This document shows positions 26,675-34,542 of a stretch of DNA of 49,891 nucleotides, piece by piece. A program made the translations under genes and the position numbers. Every line of letters starts with the position of its first letter. Positions within the stretch are counted from its first letter, which is position 1. This DNA is from Candidatus Thiodiazotropha sp. (ex Epidulcina cf. delphinae). Lineage in GTDB: Bacteria > Pseudomonadota > Gammaproteobacteria > Chromatiales > Chromatiaceae. Below the pieces are notes generated by a model. The model saw nothing but the letters and a program-made list of their open reading frames with translations. It did not search any database and was not told where the DNA came from. Location: NCBI GenBank assembly GCA_025656455.1, contig JAHXHS010000038.1:1-49891 (forward strand), read 5' to 3'.

Positions 26675-27352
26675 CTATTGAATTTGCGCCACGTCGGCCA
26701 TGGAAACCTGGCCAAGACCATCCAGGTTGAGCCGGATCCCACCCTCGCCGCCGAGATTGACACTCTCTACCTGAGCCGAGATCAGGATCGCCGGCGCCAT
26801 TTCCACATCATCCACATTCGCCGTCGCTGTCACCTGATACTGCCCATCGCCCGCATAGTCGCCGGCGTCGTCATAACCGTCCCAGCTAAAGGCGACCTGG
26901 CCCGCCTCATGGACGCCGAGCTGCAGTTCACGCACCAGGGCGCCTGAGCGATCGGTAATCATCACCCGCACATGACTCGCTGAAGCGGGCAGAGAGACGC
27001 TCCCCTGCAGGGTCTCCCCATCCGCCAGATAGCCGATGTTGCTCTCCACCAGCACATCCCTGCCGACCAGATTGGCCGCCTGCAGGGCCTGGTCCGAGGT
27101 CAGCGAACTTCTCAGGTCATTAAAGGAGGCATTCAGATCATCGATGCCCGAAACCGTGGCGAACTGGGAGATCTGGGTAGCCATCTCGGTGTTTTCCATG
27201 GGCTTGAAGGGGTCCTGATGGGTCAGCTCGGTGACCAGCAGGTTCATAAAGTCCTCAAGGCCCAACTGATTGTTCTTGTTATTCCCCTGTGCGGTATTGG
27301 GGGTCAGTCCGATATCCTCGTAGAGGTCTAAATTGCTGCTGATGGCGGTCAT
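26675..27352 (-). CDS. flgD: Hook assembly scaffold FlgD
   Basis: A 225-residue hook-capping protein required for FlgE polymerisation. The start at 27352 is supported by TAAGGAG 6 bp upstream; the frame is open to 27535 but that part overlaps flgC and has no family character. The FlgD signature is LGLEDFMNLLVTELTHQDPF, followed by a fibronectin-like/Tudor-like region with FSWDGYDDAGDYAGDGQY. Confidence 0.96.
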   Translation of the reverse strand: MTAISSNLDLYEDIGLTPNTAQGNNKNNQLGLEDFMNLLVTELTHQDPFKPMENTEMATQISQFATVSGIDDLNASFNDLRSSLTSDQALQAANLVGRDVLVESNIGYLADGETLQGSVSLPASASHVRVMITDRSGALVRELQLGVHEAGQVAFSWDGYDDAGDYAGDGQYQVTATANVDDVEMAPAILISAQVESVNLGGEGGIRLNLDGLGQVSMADVAQIQ

Positions 27353-27362
27353 GAGCGTCTCC

Positions 27363-27776
27363 TTATTGACCCATACGCAGGGTGGCGATGAGTAACTGTT
27401 TGGCGGCATTGGCGACTTCCGCATTGCCTTGATAGGAACGCGACGCGGAGAGCATATTGGCCATCTCCTCCACGCTGTTGACGTTCGGACGGAAGATGTA
27501 CCCCGCTTCATCGGCCAGCGGGTGCTCCGGGGCATACTCCTGAATCAGCGGCGCCTGACTCTCCACCACCCCGGCCAGGCGCACGCCGGTAGCCGCCGCA
27601 TCGGGGTTGGCCTGATTCAGCATGGTTTGGAATACCGGATGTCTGGCTCTGTAGGTCTGCTCGATACTGCTGCTGACCGCATCTGCGTTGGCCATATTGC
27701 TGGCCACCAGATTCAGGCGCATGCCCTGGGCGCTCATGCCCGAAGCCGCGGTATCGAATATGTTGAACATGGACAT
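27363..27776 (-). CDS. flgC: Proximal rod protein FlgC
   Basis: A 137-residue rod protein. It has the N-terminal helix (FDTAASGMSAQGMRLNLVAS), the PNVNSVEEMANMLSASRSYQ motif and the C-terminal helix typical of FlgC. It starts 2 bp after the flgB stop codon. Confidence 0.97.
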   Translation of the reverse strand: MSMFNIFDTAASGMSAQGMRLNLVASNMANADAVSSSIEQTYRARHPVFQTMLNQANPDAAATGVRLAGVVESQAPLIQEYAPEHPLADEAGYIFRPNVNSVEEMANMLSASRSYQGNAEVANAAKQLLIATLRMGQ

Positions 27777-27778
27777 GA

Positions 27779-28168
27779 CTAATCACCCCTCAAGGCTTTG
27801 CGTATGCCGCTGATCTTGCTGTTGATAAAGCTCAGACTGGCTTGGTACTCGATGGCGTTGGCGCTAAAGGCCACATGCTCGCGTTCGGTATCCACACTAT
27901 TGCCGTCCAGGGAGGGCTGCGTGGGAGTGCGATAGAGCAGTTGCGAAGGAGGCACCGGGCCACTTTCAGTCTGAATATGGGACTGATGCGTGGTCCTCAT
28001 GCGGTCGCCGCCATCCATCGCGTTTTGCAGCAACGATTTGAAATCGAAGTCCCGGGCCTTATACCCCGGGGTATCGGCATTCGCCAGATTGGCGGCAAGC
28101 ACCTCAGCCCGCTGGGAGCGCAGCACCAGCGCCCGCTCATGAATGCCGAATATGTCGTCGAAGTTCAT
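27779..28168 (-). CDS. flgB: Proximal rod protein FlgB
   Basis: A 129-residue rod protein. The start at 28168 (MNFDDIFGIHERALVLRSQR) has GGAGCA upstream; the open frame to 28336 extends through the promoter and is rejected. ANLANADTPGYKARDFDF is the rod motif. It is the first gene of flgBCDE and is preceded by a sigma-54 promoter. Confidence 0.97.
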   Translation of the reverse strand: MNFDDIFGIHERALVLRSQRAEVLAANLANADTPGYKARDFDFKSLLQNAMDGGDRMRTTHQSHIQTESGPVPPSQLLYRTPTQPSLDGNSVDTEREHVAFSANAIEYQASLSFINSKISGIRKALRGD

Positions 28169-28203
28169 CGGTTGCTCCAGAACTCTTGTCTCAACGACAG
28201 CAA

Positions 28204-28219
28204 TGCAGAGAGCGTGCCA
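28204..28219 (-). promoter_or_regulatory. Sigma-54 promoter of flgBCDE
   Basis: On the minus strand TGGCACGCTCTCTGCA differs from the sigma-54 consensus TGGCACG-N4-TTGCA only at the first T of the -12 box. The GG and GC dinucleotides have correct spacing. It lies 36 bp before the flgB start codon, implying control by an FleQ/FlrC-type activator (inference). Confidence 0.85.
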
Positions 28220-28346
28220 AACGCGGGCCAGCGCGGATATTTCACCGGGAGACGCAATAATTGTATGGATATCGCTGAATCTGCAGCAGGCCGTTACCGC
28301 GGAATTCTGCGGCAAACCCGTGCCGGAAAACGGCAAGCCTTGCCGT

Positions 28347-29183
28347 TCAGGACTTCAACCGGTAGGAGATACCGCCGTGCCCCACTTTCATCTCGAAGCG
28401 GTCGGTGAGTTGATTGATGGACTCGGTGGAGCCAAGGAACAGATAGCCTCCCGGATTGAGCGCATCGGCCATTCGCTTGACGATATCCTTCTTCAAGTCA
28501 TTGGCGAAATAGATCAATACGTTACGGCAGAAGATGACATCGAACTTGCCCAACGACTGGTAGCTGCTGGCGAGATTGAGCGATTTGAAGCTGACCCGGC
28601 GTTTGATCTCCGGTTTGACTTCCAGACAATTATTGTCCTTTGGAATAAAGAACCGTCGCTGCTGCTCATGGGTCAGCCCCCTCTCCACCGCCAGGCCGCA
28701 ATAGATCCCCCCGCGGGCCTCGGCAAGCACCTTGCTGGAGATATCGGTGGCCTCTATCTGCACCGCTCTGCCGGTGCCCTTGAGCAGCTGGTACTCCTCG
28801 GCGATCATGCTGATATTATAGGGTTCCTGGCCGCTGGAGCAGGCAGCGGACCAGATCCGTATCGTGCCGCCCCGCTGCCGGTTCAGATCCGGCAGTATGG
28901 TCTCCTTCAACAGCAAATAGTGGCCGATGTCACGAAACCAGAAGGTCTCGTTGGTGGTCATGGCATCGATGACCTGCATCCTGAGACGGGAATGAACAGA
29001 CGAGTTGATCATCTTCGTCAGGGCGCCAAGGGAGTCGACCCGGGCCTCCTTCATGACATTGCCAAGCCGACTGGAAACCAAATACTCCTTGCCGCTGCCC
29101 AACAGAATACCGCACGCCTCCTGCAGAAAAAGCCTGAAGGATTCATACTCCGCAGACGAGATGGCGGCTGGCCGATGATGCAT
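28347..29183 (-). CDS. cheR: Chemotaxis protein methyltransferase CheR
   Basis: A 278-residue S-adenosylmethionine-dependent enzyme that methylates glutamates on chemoreceptors. It has an N-terminal helical CheR domain and a Rossmann-like catalytic domain with RIWSAACSSGQEPYNISMI and DVIFCRNVLIYF. It lies 31 bp after cheV, as in Pseudomonas and Vibrio flagellar clusters. Confidence 0.96.
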   Translation of the reverse strand: MHHRPAAISSAEYESFRLFLQEACGILLGSGKEYLVSSRLGNVMKEARVDSLGALTKMINSSVHSRLRMQVIDAMTTNETFWFRDIGHYLLLKETILPDLNRQRGGTIRIWSAACSSGQEPYNISMIAEEYQLLKGTGRAVQIEATDISSKVLAEARGGIYCGLAVERGLTHEQQRRFFIPKDNNCLEVKPEIKRRVSFKSLNLASSYQSLGKFDVIFCRNVLIYFANDLKKDIVKRMADALNPGGYLFLGSTESINQLTDRFEMKVGHGGISYRLKS

Positions 29184-29214
29184 CGCAGTGTTGTTGATTG
29201 TTGTGTTCAGCTAT

Positions 29215-30132
29215 TCAAGCCAATTTTTTCAAACGTTCCGTAACACGACCAACCAGTTCATCAGGCATGAATTTGGCGAGGAAATGATCGGCTCCCACCT
29301 TCTTTACCATGCTCTCGTTAAATACGCCACTCAACGAGGAGTGCAGGATCACGTAGAGATCCTCCAACTTCGGATTTTCCCTGATTGCCATGACCAGGGA
29401 GTAGCCGTCCATCTTGGGCATTTCGATATCGGAAATCACCATCGCCAGCCAGTCGCTGACCCTTCCCTCTTCAGACCATTTCAACAGCTGCTCCAACGCC
29501 TCGCTGCCGTTTTTCGCAAGAATGGGTTCGACGCCGATTTCGGTCAGCACCTTCTTGATCTGGCTGCGGGCCACCATCGAGTCATCCACCACCAAGACCT
29601 TCAGTTTATTCAGATCGGCCCCGGTGTCTTCCACGGGACGGGTTATCTCTTCGTCAATTCCCAACACCTCGCTGAGCACCTTCTCCACATCGATGATCTC
29701 CACCAGTTTGCCATCGATGTCGGTCACCGCCGTCATGTAGCTGCTACCCCCAACCCCTTGGGGCGGTGGCAGAATATCCTCCCAATGGACATTGACAATA
29801 CGCTCCACATTGCCCACCAAAAAGGCGAGCAGGCGGCGATTATACTCAGTAATGATGATGAAATAATCGCTGGCATTGCCCATCTTGGGTCCACCGATAG
29901 CGTTGCTCAGGTCCATCACCGGAATGTTGTTGCCTCTCAAGCTGGCGACACCGCGAATCACCGGGTGCGATCCCGGCAATTCGGTCAGCTTCGGACACTG
30001 CACGACCTCTTTTACCTTGAAGACATTGATACCGAATATCTGGCGTCCCTGGAGACGAAACAGCAGTAACTCCAGACGATTCTGCCCGGCCAGTTTGGTT
30101 CGTTGATCGACACTGTCCAACACGCCTGCCAT
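29215..30132 (-). CDS. cheV: Chemotaxis coupling/phosphoacceptor protein CheV
   Basis: A 305-residue fusion of a CheW-like coupling domain (about 20-160; RQIFGINVFKVKEVVQ) and a receiver domain (about 175-300; KVLVVDDSMVARSQIKKVL, with phosphoacceptor Asp in MVISDIEMPKMDG). It couples receptors to CheA and may act as a phosphate sink. It is divergent from flgA and preceded by a sigma-28-like promoter. Confidence 0.96.
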   Translation of the reverse strand: MAGVLDSVDQRTKLAGQNRLELLLFRLQGRQIFGINVFKVKEVVQCPKLTELPGSHPVIRGVASLRGNNIPVMDLSNAIGGPKMGNASDYFIIITEYNRRLLAFLVGNVERIVNVHWEDILPPPQGVGGSSYMTAVTDIDGKLVEIIDVEKVLSEVLGIDEEITRPVEDTGADLNKLKVLVVDDSMVARSQIKKVLTEIGVEPILAKNGSEALEQLLKWSEEGRVSDWLAMVISDIEMPKMDGYSLVMAIRENPKLEDLYVILHSSLSGVFNESMVKKVGADHFLAKFMPDELVGRVTERLKKLA

Positions 30133-30176
30133 CGCTTTGCACCCCGGTTGAAAGTTTGACGCCCCGACTAAGCATT

Positions 30177-30203
30177 ATGTCGGCTTAACCGCGCCGACCT
30201 TTA
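30177..30203 (-). promoter_or_regulatory. Sigma-28-like promoter of cheV-cheR
   Basis: On the minus strand TAAA, exactly 15 bp, then GCCGACAT (6 of 8 matches to GCCGATAA). It is 45 bp upstream of the cheV start codon, in the shared flgA-cheV intergenic region. Confidence 0.6.
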
Positions 30204-30264
30204 ACCCGGATATTTCACCCGGCCACTGGCCGGCGCGAGACAAAGATGCAACCGACCACAAATA

Positions 30265-30280
30265 CGGCATGGCGCTTGCA
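30265..30280 (+). promoter_or_regulatory. Sigma-54 promoter of flgA
   Basis: CGGCATGGCGCTTGCA matches 14 of the 16 positions of the spaced sigma-54 consensus, with correct GG/GC spacing and a perfect TTGCA -12 box. It lies 38 bp before the flgA start codon. Confidence 0.75.
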
Positions 30281-30317
30281 TGTTTAACTCACGAAGCCGC
30301 GGAGAGACGAAACCCTC

Positions 30318-31031
30318 ATGAAAACCCTGAATGCGATCCTGAACAGCCTGTTAGCCGTTTCACTGCTTGGCGCCGTCAATCTCTGCCAGGCTTCCGGCAA
30401 AACAGACCAGCCCCATCAGGCGATTGTCGATGCTGTCGAGGCATACCTGCAACAGCGAGTCGCTCACAACGCCCACAACGCCGTTATCAAGGTCACCCCT
30501 CTGGATCATCGTCTGAAACTGAGCCGCTGCGATATGCCCCTGGAGACATTCAGTCCGCCCGGAGGGGTCAAGCCGGGACGTACTTCGGTAGGCGTGCGCT
30601 GCCAAAGCCCCGCCCCCTGGACGCTCTACGTTTCAGCCAATGTCGGCCTCGAGGCGCCAGTCGTGGTGGCAACCCGGGATCTGGCCAGAGGCCAAGCCAT
30701 CACCAAAGGCGACCTCAAGCTGCAGACGTCAGACACCACCCATCTGCTCCGCGGCCACTTTGAGTCGATCGAGGAAGTGGTGGGGCGGACATTGAAACGA
30801 ACCCTGCGAAGAGGCCAGGTCCTGACCCCCTCGGTGCTGGTTGTGCGAAAAACCGTAAAACGGGGAGAGCAGGTCACCATTCTGGCCGAGGCGGGTGTGA
30901 TCGAAGTACGGATGCGGGGCAAGGCATTGAAGCATGGCAATCCCGGTGAACTGATTCCCGTCATCAATCTGAAGTCAAAGAAAAAACTCCAGGCCAGGGT
31001 GGTCTCGGAGGGGTTGGTGATGGTGGACTAA
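30318..31031 (+). CDS. flgA: Flagellar P-ring assembly chaperone FlgA
   Basis: A 237-residue periplasmic chaperone for FlgI polymerisation. The signal peptide spans about residues 1-25 (ending LCQASG). The C-terminal SAF/ChapFlgA domain is clear (ARDLARGQAITKGDLKL, then GRTLKRTLRRGQVLTPSVL). The gene usually heads flgA-flgM-flgN; here a toxin-antitoxin pair follows instead, and its stop codon overlaps the convergent toxin gene by 4 bp. Confidence 0.95.
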   Translation: MKTLNAILNSLLAVSLLGAVNLCQASGKTDQPHQAIVDAVEAYLQQRVAHNAHNAVIKVTPLDHRLKLSRCDMPLETFSPPGGVKPGRTSVGVRCQSPAPWTLYVSANVGLEAPVVVATRDLARGQAITKGDLKLQTSDTTHLLRGHFESIEEVVGRTLKRTLRRGQVLTPSVLVVRKTVKRGEQVTILAEAGVIEVRMRGKALKHGNPGELIPVINLKSKKKLQARVVSEGLVMVD

Positions 31032-31321
31032 TACCCTGCCTCTCTTTGATGCCGAAAAGCCAGCAGATACACCTTATCCTGATCGGGTTCGTAGCGGTAC
31101 AAGGCACGATAACCAGAATTCCCAAATCCAATCACCAACTCACGTAATTCCGGCTGCTCAGACAAGGGCCTGCCCATGTCCGGCATCGTTTCCAAGCGCA
31201 TGAGCTGCTGTTCAATGGTTTGAGCTGCGCGTCTGGACGCCTGTGGGCTTTTTAACGCCAGGAATTGGCGACAACGCTCCAAGCCTCGCCCCGCACCTTC
31301 CGTGATGATTAGTCGTGGCAC
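31028..31321 (-). CDS. ParE/RelE-superfamily toxin
   Basis: A 97-residue small basic protein with the ParE/RelE fold pattern: an N-terminal strand, two helices with MRLETMPDMGRPLSEQPELR, then GYRALYRYEPDQDKVYLLAFRHQREAGY. That C-terminal block is typical of ParE-type gyrase or RelE-type ribosome poisons. It overlaps the antitoxin gene by 13 bp, showing coupling. The target cannot be decided from sequence. Confidence 0.88.
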   Translation of the reverse strand: MPRLIITEGAGRGLERCRQFLALKSPQASRRAAQTIEQQLMRLETMPDMGRPLSEQPELRELVIGFGNSGYRALYRYEPDQDKVYLLAFRHQREAGY

Positions 31322-31581
31322 TCGGGTAACTCAGCCTCCCCCTCTGTGCCCCAGCTTTTCAGCCATGCGCGCAATTCCTCTCCGTTGAGGTGCCGGCCGG
31401 TTTCCTGATACGCCTCCCAGGATGCCATGGCTTCCTGTTTGAAGTGCTCACGGGCCTCCTCACGTTCGACGTATTGCTGTATTGCTTCCCGCATGATCCA
31501 GTGCGCCGAGCGACGGCGTAAATTGGCGAGTTGCTGCACGCGGCCTTTCAGTTCATCATCAATCTTGACCGAGGTAGCCAT
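31309..31581 (-). CDS. Ribbon-helix-helix antitoxin (ParD/CopG-like)
   Basis: A 90-residue antitoxin. The N-terminal ribbon-helix-helix DNA-binding unit is TSVKIDDELKGRVQQLANLR, followed by a helix with AHWIMREAIQQYVEREEAR. The acidic C-terminus should bind the toxin. As first gene of the pair it probably autorepresses through the palindrome upstream. Confidence 0.88.
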   Translation of the reverse strand: MATSVKIDDELKGRVQQLANLRRRSAHWIMREAIQQYVEREEAREHFKQEAMASWEAYQETGRHLNGEELRAWLKSWGTEGEAELPECHD

Positions 31582-31593
31582 GATCGACCTCTG

Positions 31594-31607
31594 TTACTAA
31601 TAAGTAA
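31594..31607. promoter_or_regulatory. Possible antitoxin operator
   Basis: TTACTAATAAGTAA, a 5-bp inverted repeat 13 bp upstream of the antitoxin start, fits the short AT-rich sites bound by ribbon-helix-helix antitoxins. This is inferred from position only. Confidence 0.4.
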
Positions 31608-31728
31608 TACCTTTAGATACTATAGAGTAGGTTGACCCTCGCGTCTATTCAGAAGATGGACGCACGAAAGCGGGAAACATAACCCCCGGGTGGTTGCTAT
31701 TGCCGGGCATTTTTGTATAACTGGCGCT

Positions 31729-31861
31729 CGTCTGGAAAGAAGACAATTTCTCTCGCAAAGACGCAAAGATCGCCAAGAAAAAACAAATACAGCAAAGAAA
31801 ACAGTATGTTGTAGCTTTGCGATCTTGGCGTCTTTGCGAGAGTTTTTCTTTCCAGACGGAC
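31729..31861. repeat. CTCGCAAAGACGC palindromic repeat, copy 2
   Basis: A 133-bp inverted repeat with long near-perfect arms (GTCTGGAAAGAAGAC outermost, then CTCTCGCAAAGACGCAAAG and ATCGCCAAG) and an AT-rich loop. It is closest to the copy at 3054-3187. It lies in the 398-bp gap between the antitoxin gene and flgM; apart from the flgM promoter the gap shows no other feature. Confidence 0.85.
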
Positions 31862-31919
31862 CCTGACTAGAGAGATCGATAATTAGAGCAATTCCCCATC
31901 ATGACCCAGGGATTCAGGT

Positions 31920-31946
31920 TAAAGTAATGGCTCAAATTGTCGATAA
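31920..31946 (+). promoter_or_regulatory. Sigma-28 promoter of flgMN
   Basis: TAAAG, then after the exact 15-bp spacing GTCGATAA, 7 of 8 matches to the sigma-28 -10 box. It starts 60 bp before flgM. A dedicated FliA promoter lets the anti-sigma factor be expressed in a feedback loop and frees flgMN from flgA, from which the toxin-antitoxin pair separates it. Confidence 0.85.
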
Positions 31947-31979
31947 CGGAATTATAGAGTATGTTACAGAGGAAGAGCC

Positions 31980-32291
31980 ATGACCATTGAAATCAACAGT
32001 CTTTCCAGCGGTAATTTGCAGGGTGCGGGAGAGAGTGGGTCGGTCCAGCGCTCAGGCCTGCCCGGAGGCAATCGTACGGCAACCACGGCAACCTCCACCC
32101 GTAGGGATCGCTTCGATCTGACCGGCTCGGCAGGCAAACTCCAGGAACTGGAGGGACGGATCGCCAACATGCCGGTCGTCGATGCGCAAAAGGTCGATGC
32201 GGTGCAACAGGCCCTGGCCACAGGCAGCTTTACCATCGATCCGCAAAGCGCCGCCGACAAAATGCTGGCGATGGAGATCAATCTCCCCTAA
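31980..32291 (+). CDS. flgM: Anti-sigma-28 factor FlgM
   Basis: A 103-residue FliA inhibitor exported through the finished hook. The C-terminal half carries the family pattern (RIANMPVVDAQKVDAVQQAL, then GSFTIDPQSAADKML); the N-terminal half is Ser/Thr/Gly-rich and likely disordered, as in other FlgM. GAGGAAGAG precedes the ATG. Confidence 0.92.
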   Translation: MTIEINSLSSGNLQGAGESGSVQRSGLPGGNRTATTATSTRRDRFDLTGSAGKLQELEGRIANMPVVDAQKVDAVQQALATGSFTIDPQSAADKMLAMEINLP

Positions 32292-32295
32292 TACG

Positions 32296-32781
32296 ATGCA
32301 TCATTCCACAGAGGTCGAAGCGGCCTTTTCACGAATCCTCGACATTGAGATCGAGCAGACCCAGCGTCTGCTCGACCTGCTCAGCCGGGAGTATGAACTG
32401 CTGCAAACCAGTTCGCCCCAATCCTTGCAGGAGCTGCTCGACAAAAAAAAGCGCCAACTGGAAACGGTGGAGACCAGTGTCACGGCACACAACCGGTTCC
32501 TGGAACAGCAGGGATTCAGCAGCGACCGCCAGGGCACTGAAGCGTTTCTGCAGACCTGCGGCGACAGCGCTCAACCCGTGGAAAAGTGGCGCCGGCTGAT
32601 CACCCTGCTGGAGGCGTGCCGCAAACAGAACGAAACCAACGGCGGCGCCGTGCAACTCAACCAGCGTCATGTCACCCAGGCGCTGGATATCCTCCGGGGC
32701 ATCAGCGAACGGGACAAGACCTACGGCCCCTCCGGCGAATCGAAGCCGACCACCACTTCGAAGTCGCTTGGCAAGGCTTAA
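32296..32781 (+). CDS. flgN: Flagellar export chaperone FlgN
   Basis: A 161-residue helical chaperone for FlgK and FlgL. The start at 32296 lies 5 bp after flgM; the open frame begins earlier at 32182 but overlaps flgM. Its core LLSREYELLQTSSPQSLQEL and the following lysine-rich helix fit the FlgN family. The stop codon lies inside the TTAA boundary of the adjoining palindromic element. Confidence 0.88.
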   Translation: MHHSTEVEAAFSRILDIEIEQTQRLLDLLSREYELLQTSSPQSLQELLDKKKRQLETVETSVTAHNRFLEQQGFSSDRQGTEAFLQTCGDSAQPVEKWRRLITLLEACRKQNETNGGAVQLNQRHVTQALDILRGISERDKTYGPSGESKPTTTSKSLGKA

Positions 32782-32944
32782 GGGCCGCGGAAAAAAAGAT
32801 TTAACCCAAAATGCGCCGGATTGTTGCCTGCCTTCGAGGCGTAGCGAAGGGCGCGTAGCCGGGCCTACGTAACCGAAGCTACAACAAAGAAGGCGGGCAA
32901 GAAGACAAGTAGTTTGGGTTAAATCTTTTTTTCCGCGGCCCTAA
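32778..32944. repeat. YTAR-bounded palindromic element, single-hairpin type, copy 5
   Basis: A 167-bp palindrome whose 30-bp outer arms (32781-32810, 32911-32940) are identical when reverse-complemented, bounded by TTAA and CTAA. Read on the minus strand the central part contains GTTGTAGC and CGCTACGCCT, resembling the hairpin A core of the elements at 8861 and 44625. The flgN stop codon is part of the left boundary. It encodes no protein. Confidence 0.75.
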
Positions 32945-33009
32945 ACTATAGGCTTTTCCCCGATCGAGTGGGTACTCATCATCCTCGAAAGATGAACGGC
33001 AAGGGTGAT

Positions 33010-33118
33010 GTCGCGTAGCTGCGCAACGTGACCTACCGGATTCCACGAATGTCCATGATCGAAGGCCAAGTTGGCGCAGAGAGCCGTAGGTCAGGTTGGC
33101 GCGCAGCGGCTACCTGAC
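33010..33118. repeat. REP pair related to the RAYT locus at 47.8 kb
   Basis: Two different palindromes stand 50 bp apart: GTCGCGTAGCTGCGCAACG-type at 33010-33036 and GTAGGTCAGGTTGGCGCGC-type at 33086-33118. The same two types flank the broken RAYT gene near 47.6-48.4 kb. This is a small BIME-like unit in the 366-bp gap between flgN and the glycosyltransferase gene. Confidence 0.8.
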
Positions 33119-33147
33119 ATAATGGCTATTTAGACACAGGTTGCGCT

Positions 33148-33813
33148 TTACTCTTTCCCACCCATTCGATCAGGGAACGAGCCAAAATCTAAAGACGGTG
33201 TGATATCCAGCTGCTTTAACCGCCGCAGATCATCCGCACGATCCAAATCCCAAAGCACCGGCAGTTCCCGCCAGTTCCAGCCCATATCCCGAAAGGCCTG
33301 TCTGGTGCTGGCCGCGACATCCGACTCTCCCCAGTTGTGATGACGAAACACCCGCTCGTGGTAGGCCTTCAGACCCAGCAGGACATACCCGCCGTCTTCG
33401 GCAGGACCCAGCACGGCATCCGCCCCGTCAGACAACCCGTTGAAGGCCTGTCGCAGATGATTCGCGGTCAGCGCGGGACAATCCGTCCCCAGCAGCACTA
33501 CCTGGCTATAACGGGACAAGGCCTGCCGGGCGGCAAACCCCATGCGCTCGCCCAGGTCATTCCCCTGTTGCAGAAACAGCGACAGTTGATGACGACGGGC
33601 CAACTGCTGCAAAACCGGATGATCACAATCCGGCGTCACCCAGAGTTGCAGCGCATAGGACGTGTCATTGACAATCCAGTGAACTTCTCTTTGTAACAGC
33701 CTGACATAGAGTTCGGTGGCCGCCGACTCGCCGATCGCCGGAATCAACCGGGTCTTCACCTGGCCGGGATAGGGGGCCTTGGCAAATACCAGGACAGCGC
33801 TATCCTGGATCAC
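33148..33813 (-). CDS. Arsenosugar-type glycosyltransferase/nucleotidyltransferase, TIGR04282 (DUF2064) family
   Basis: A 221-residue GT-A-fold protein with the family start VLVFAKAPYPGQVKTRLIPA, then GTDCPALTANHLRQAF and GPAEDGGYVLLGL. Members accompany ArsS-type radical SAM proteins and are assigned to arsenosugar biosynthesis by context; direct biochemistry is scarce. It overlaps the next upstream gene by 4 bp, so the three genes form one operon. Confidence 0.88.
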   Translation of the reverse strand: MIQDSAVLVFAKAPYPGQVKTRLIPAIGESAATELYVRLLQREVHWIVNDTSYALQLWVTPDCDHPVLQQLARRHQLSLFLQQGNDLGERMGFAARQALSRYSQVVLLGTDCPALTANHLRQAFNGLSDGADAVLGPAEDGGYVLLGLKAYHERVFRHHNWGESDVAASTRQAFRDMGWNWRELPVLWDLDRADDLRRLKQLDITPSLDFGSFPDRMGGKE

Positions 33814-34517
33814 CCGGTCAACTGCCTTGATTCAAGATTGTAGAGCTTTGCGAGACGCTCAGGACTGACACCAAGCCAATAGCCGAGTCGCAACGCCCAC
33901 ATCAACAGAATGGTTTGTAGAATACCTCGCGACTCCCAGCGCCGGCTGGAGGTGACGAGGTGTTGACGAAGACAGACCGGCAAGGCAATCCGTTTCAGGC
34001 GACGACTGATCTCTATGTCCTCCATCAGAGGTTGTTCCGGAAAGCCCCCCACCTGATCGAACAGTCGGCGATGCACGAAGATGCCTTGATCCCCGGTCGC
34101 AATGCCGCTGAACCGGGAACGCCAATTCATCATCCTTTCCACCACGCGCAACATGCGATGGGAACCGCTGAGTCTGATGTCGAAGCGTCCCCAAACCGGC
34201 CCATCCTGCGACAGCGGAGCGATCACCCCCTCCAGCTCCCTGTCAACCAGGGTATCGGCATGCAGGAACCACAACAGATCGCCGCACGCCTTAAGCGCGC
34301 CCAGATTCATCTGACGCGCCCTGCCCGGAGAGGTTACCAGGAATTGATCCACATAGGGGGGCAGATGCGAGACCCGTGACGCATCGCTCCCTCCATCCAC
34401 CAGGACCAACTCATGCCCCTGGGAGCGAAAGAACTGCAGCCCCCCCAGGCACTGTTCCAGCAACTCGCCCTCATTGAGGCAGGGAATGACGATACTGAGT
34501 CTGGGCGGCATCGACAA
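33810..34517 (-). CDS. Arsenosugar-type family 2 glycosyltransferase, TIGR04283
   Basis: A 235-residue family-2 glycosyltransferase. RLSIVIPCLNEGELLEQCL opens the GT-A fold, LVLVDGGSD provides the nucleotide-binding Asp, WFLHADTLV is the DXD-like metal site, and GDQGIFVHRRLFDQVGGFPE is the acceptor segment. Gene context (ArsS and the TIGR04282 partner) supports transfer of a sugar onto an arsenical or a related small molecule. Confidence 0.88.
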   Translation of the reverse strand: MSMPPRLSIVIPCLNEGELLEQCLGGLQFFRSQGHELVLVDGGSDASRVSHLPPYVDQFLVTSPGRARQMNLGALKACGDLLWFLHADTLVDRELEGVIAPLSQDGPVWGRFDIRLSGSHRMLRVVERMMNWRSRFSGIATGDQGIFVHRRLFDQVGGFPEQPLMEDIEISRRLKRIALPVCLRQHLVTSSRRWESRGILQTILLMWALRLGYWLGVSPERLAKLYNLESRQLTG

Positions 34518-34542
34518 AAAATCCTAAGTTCTAAGGCGCCCT

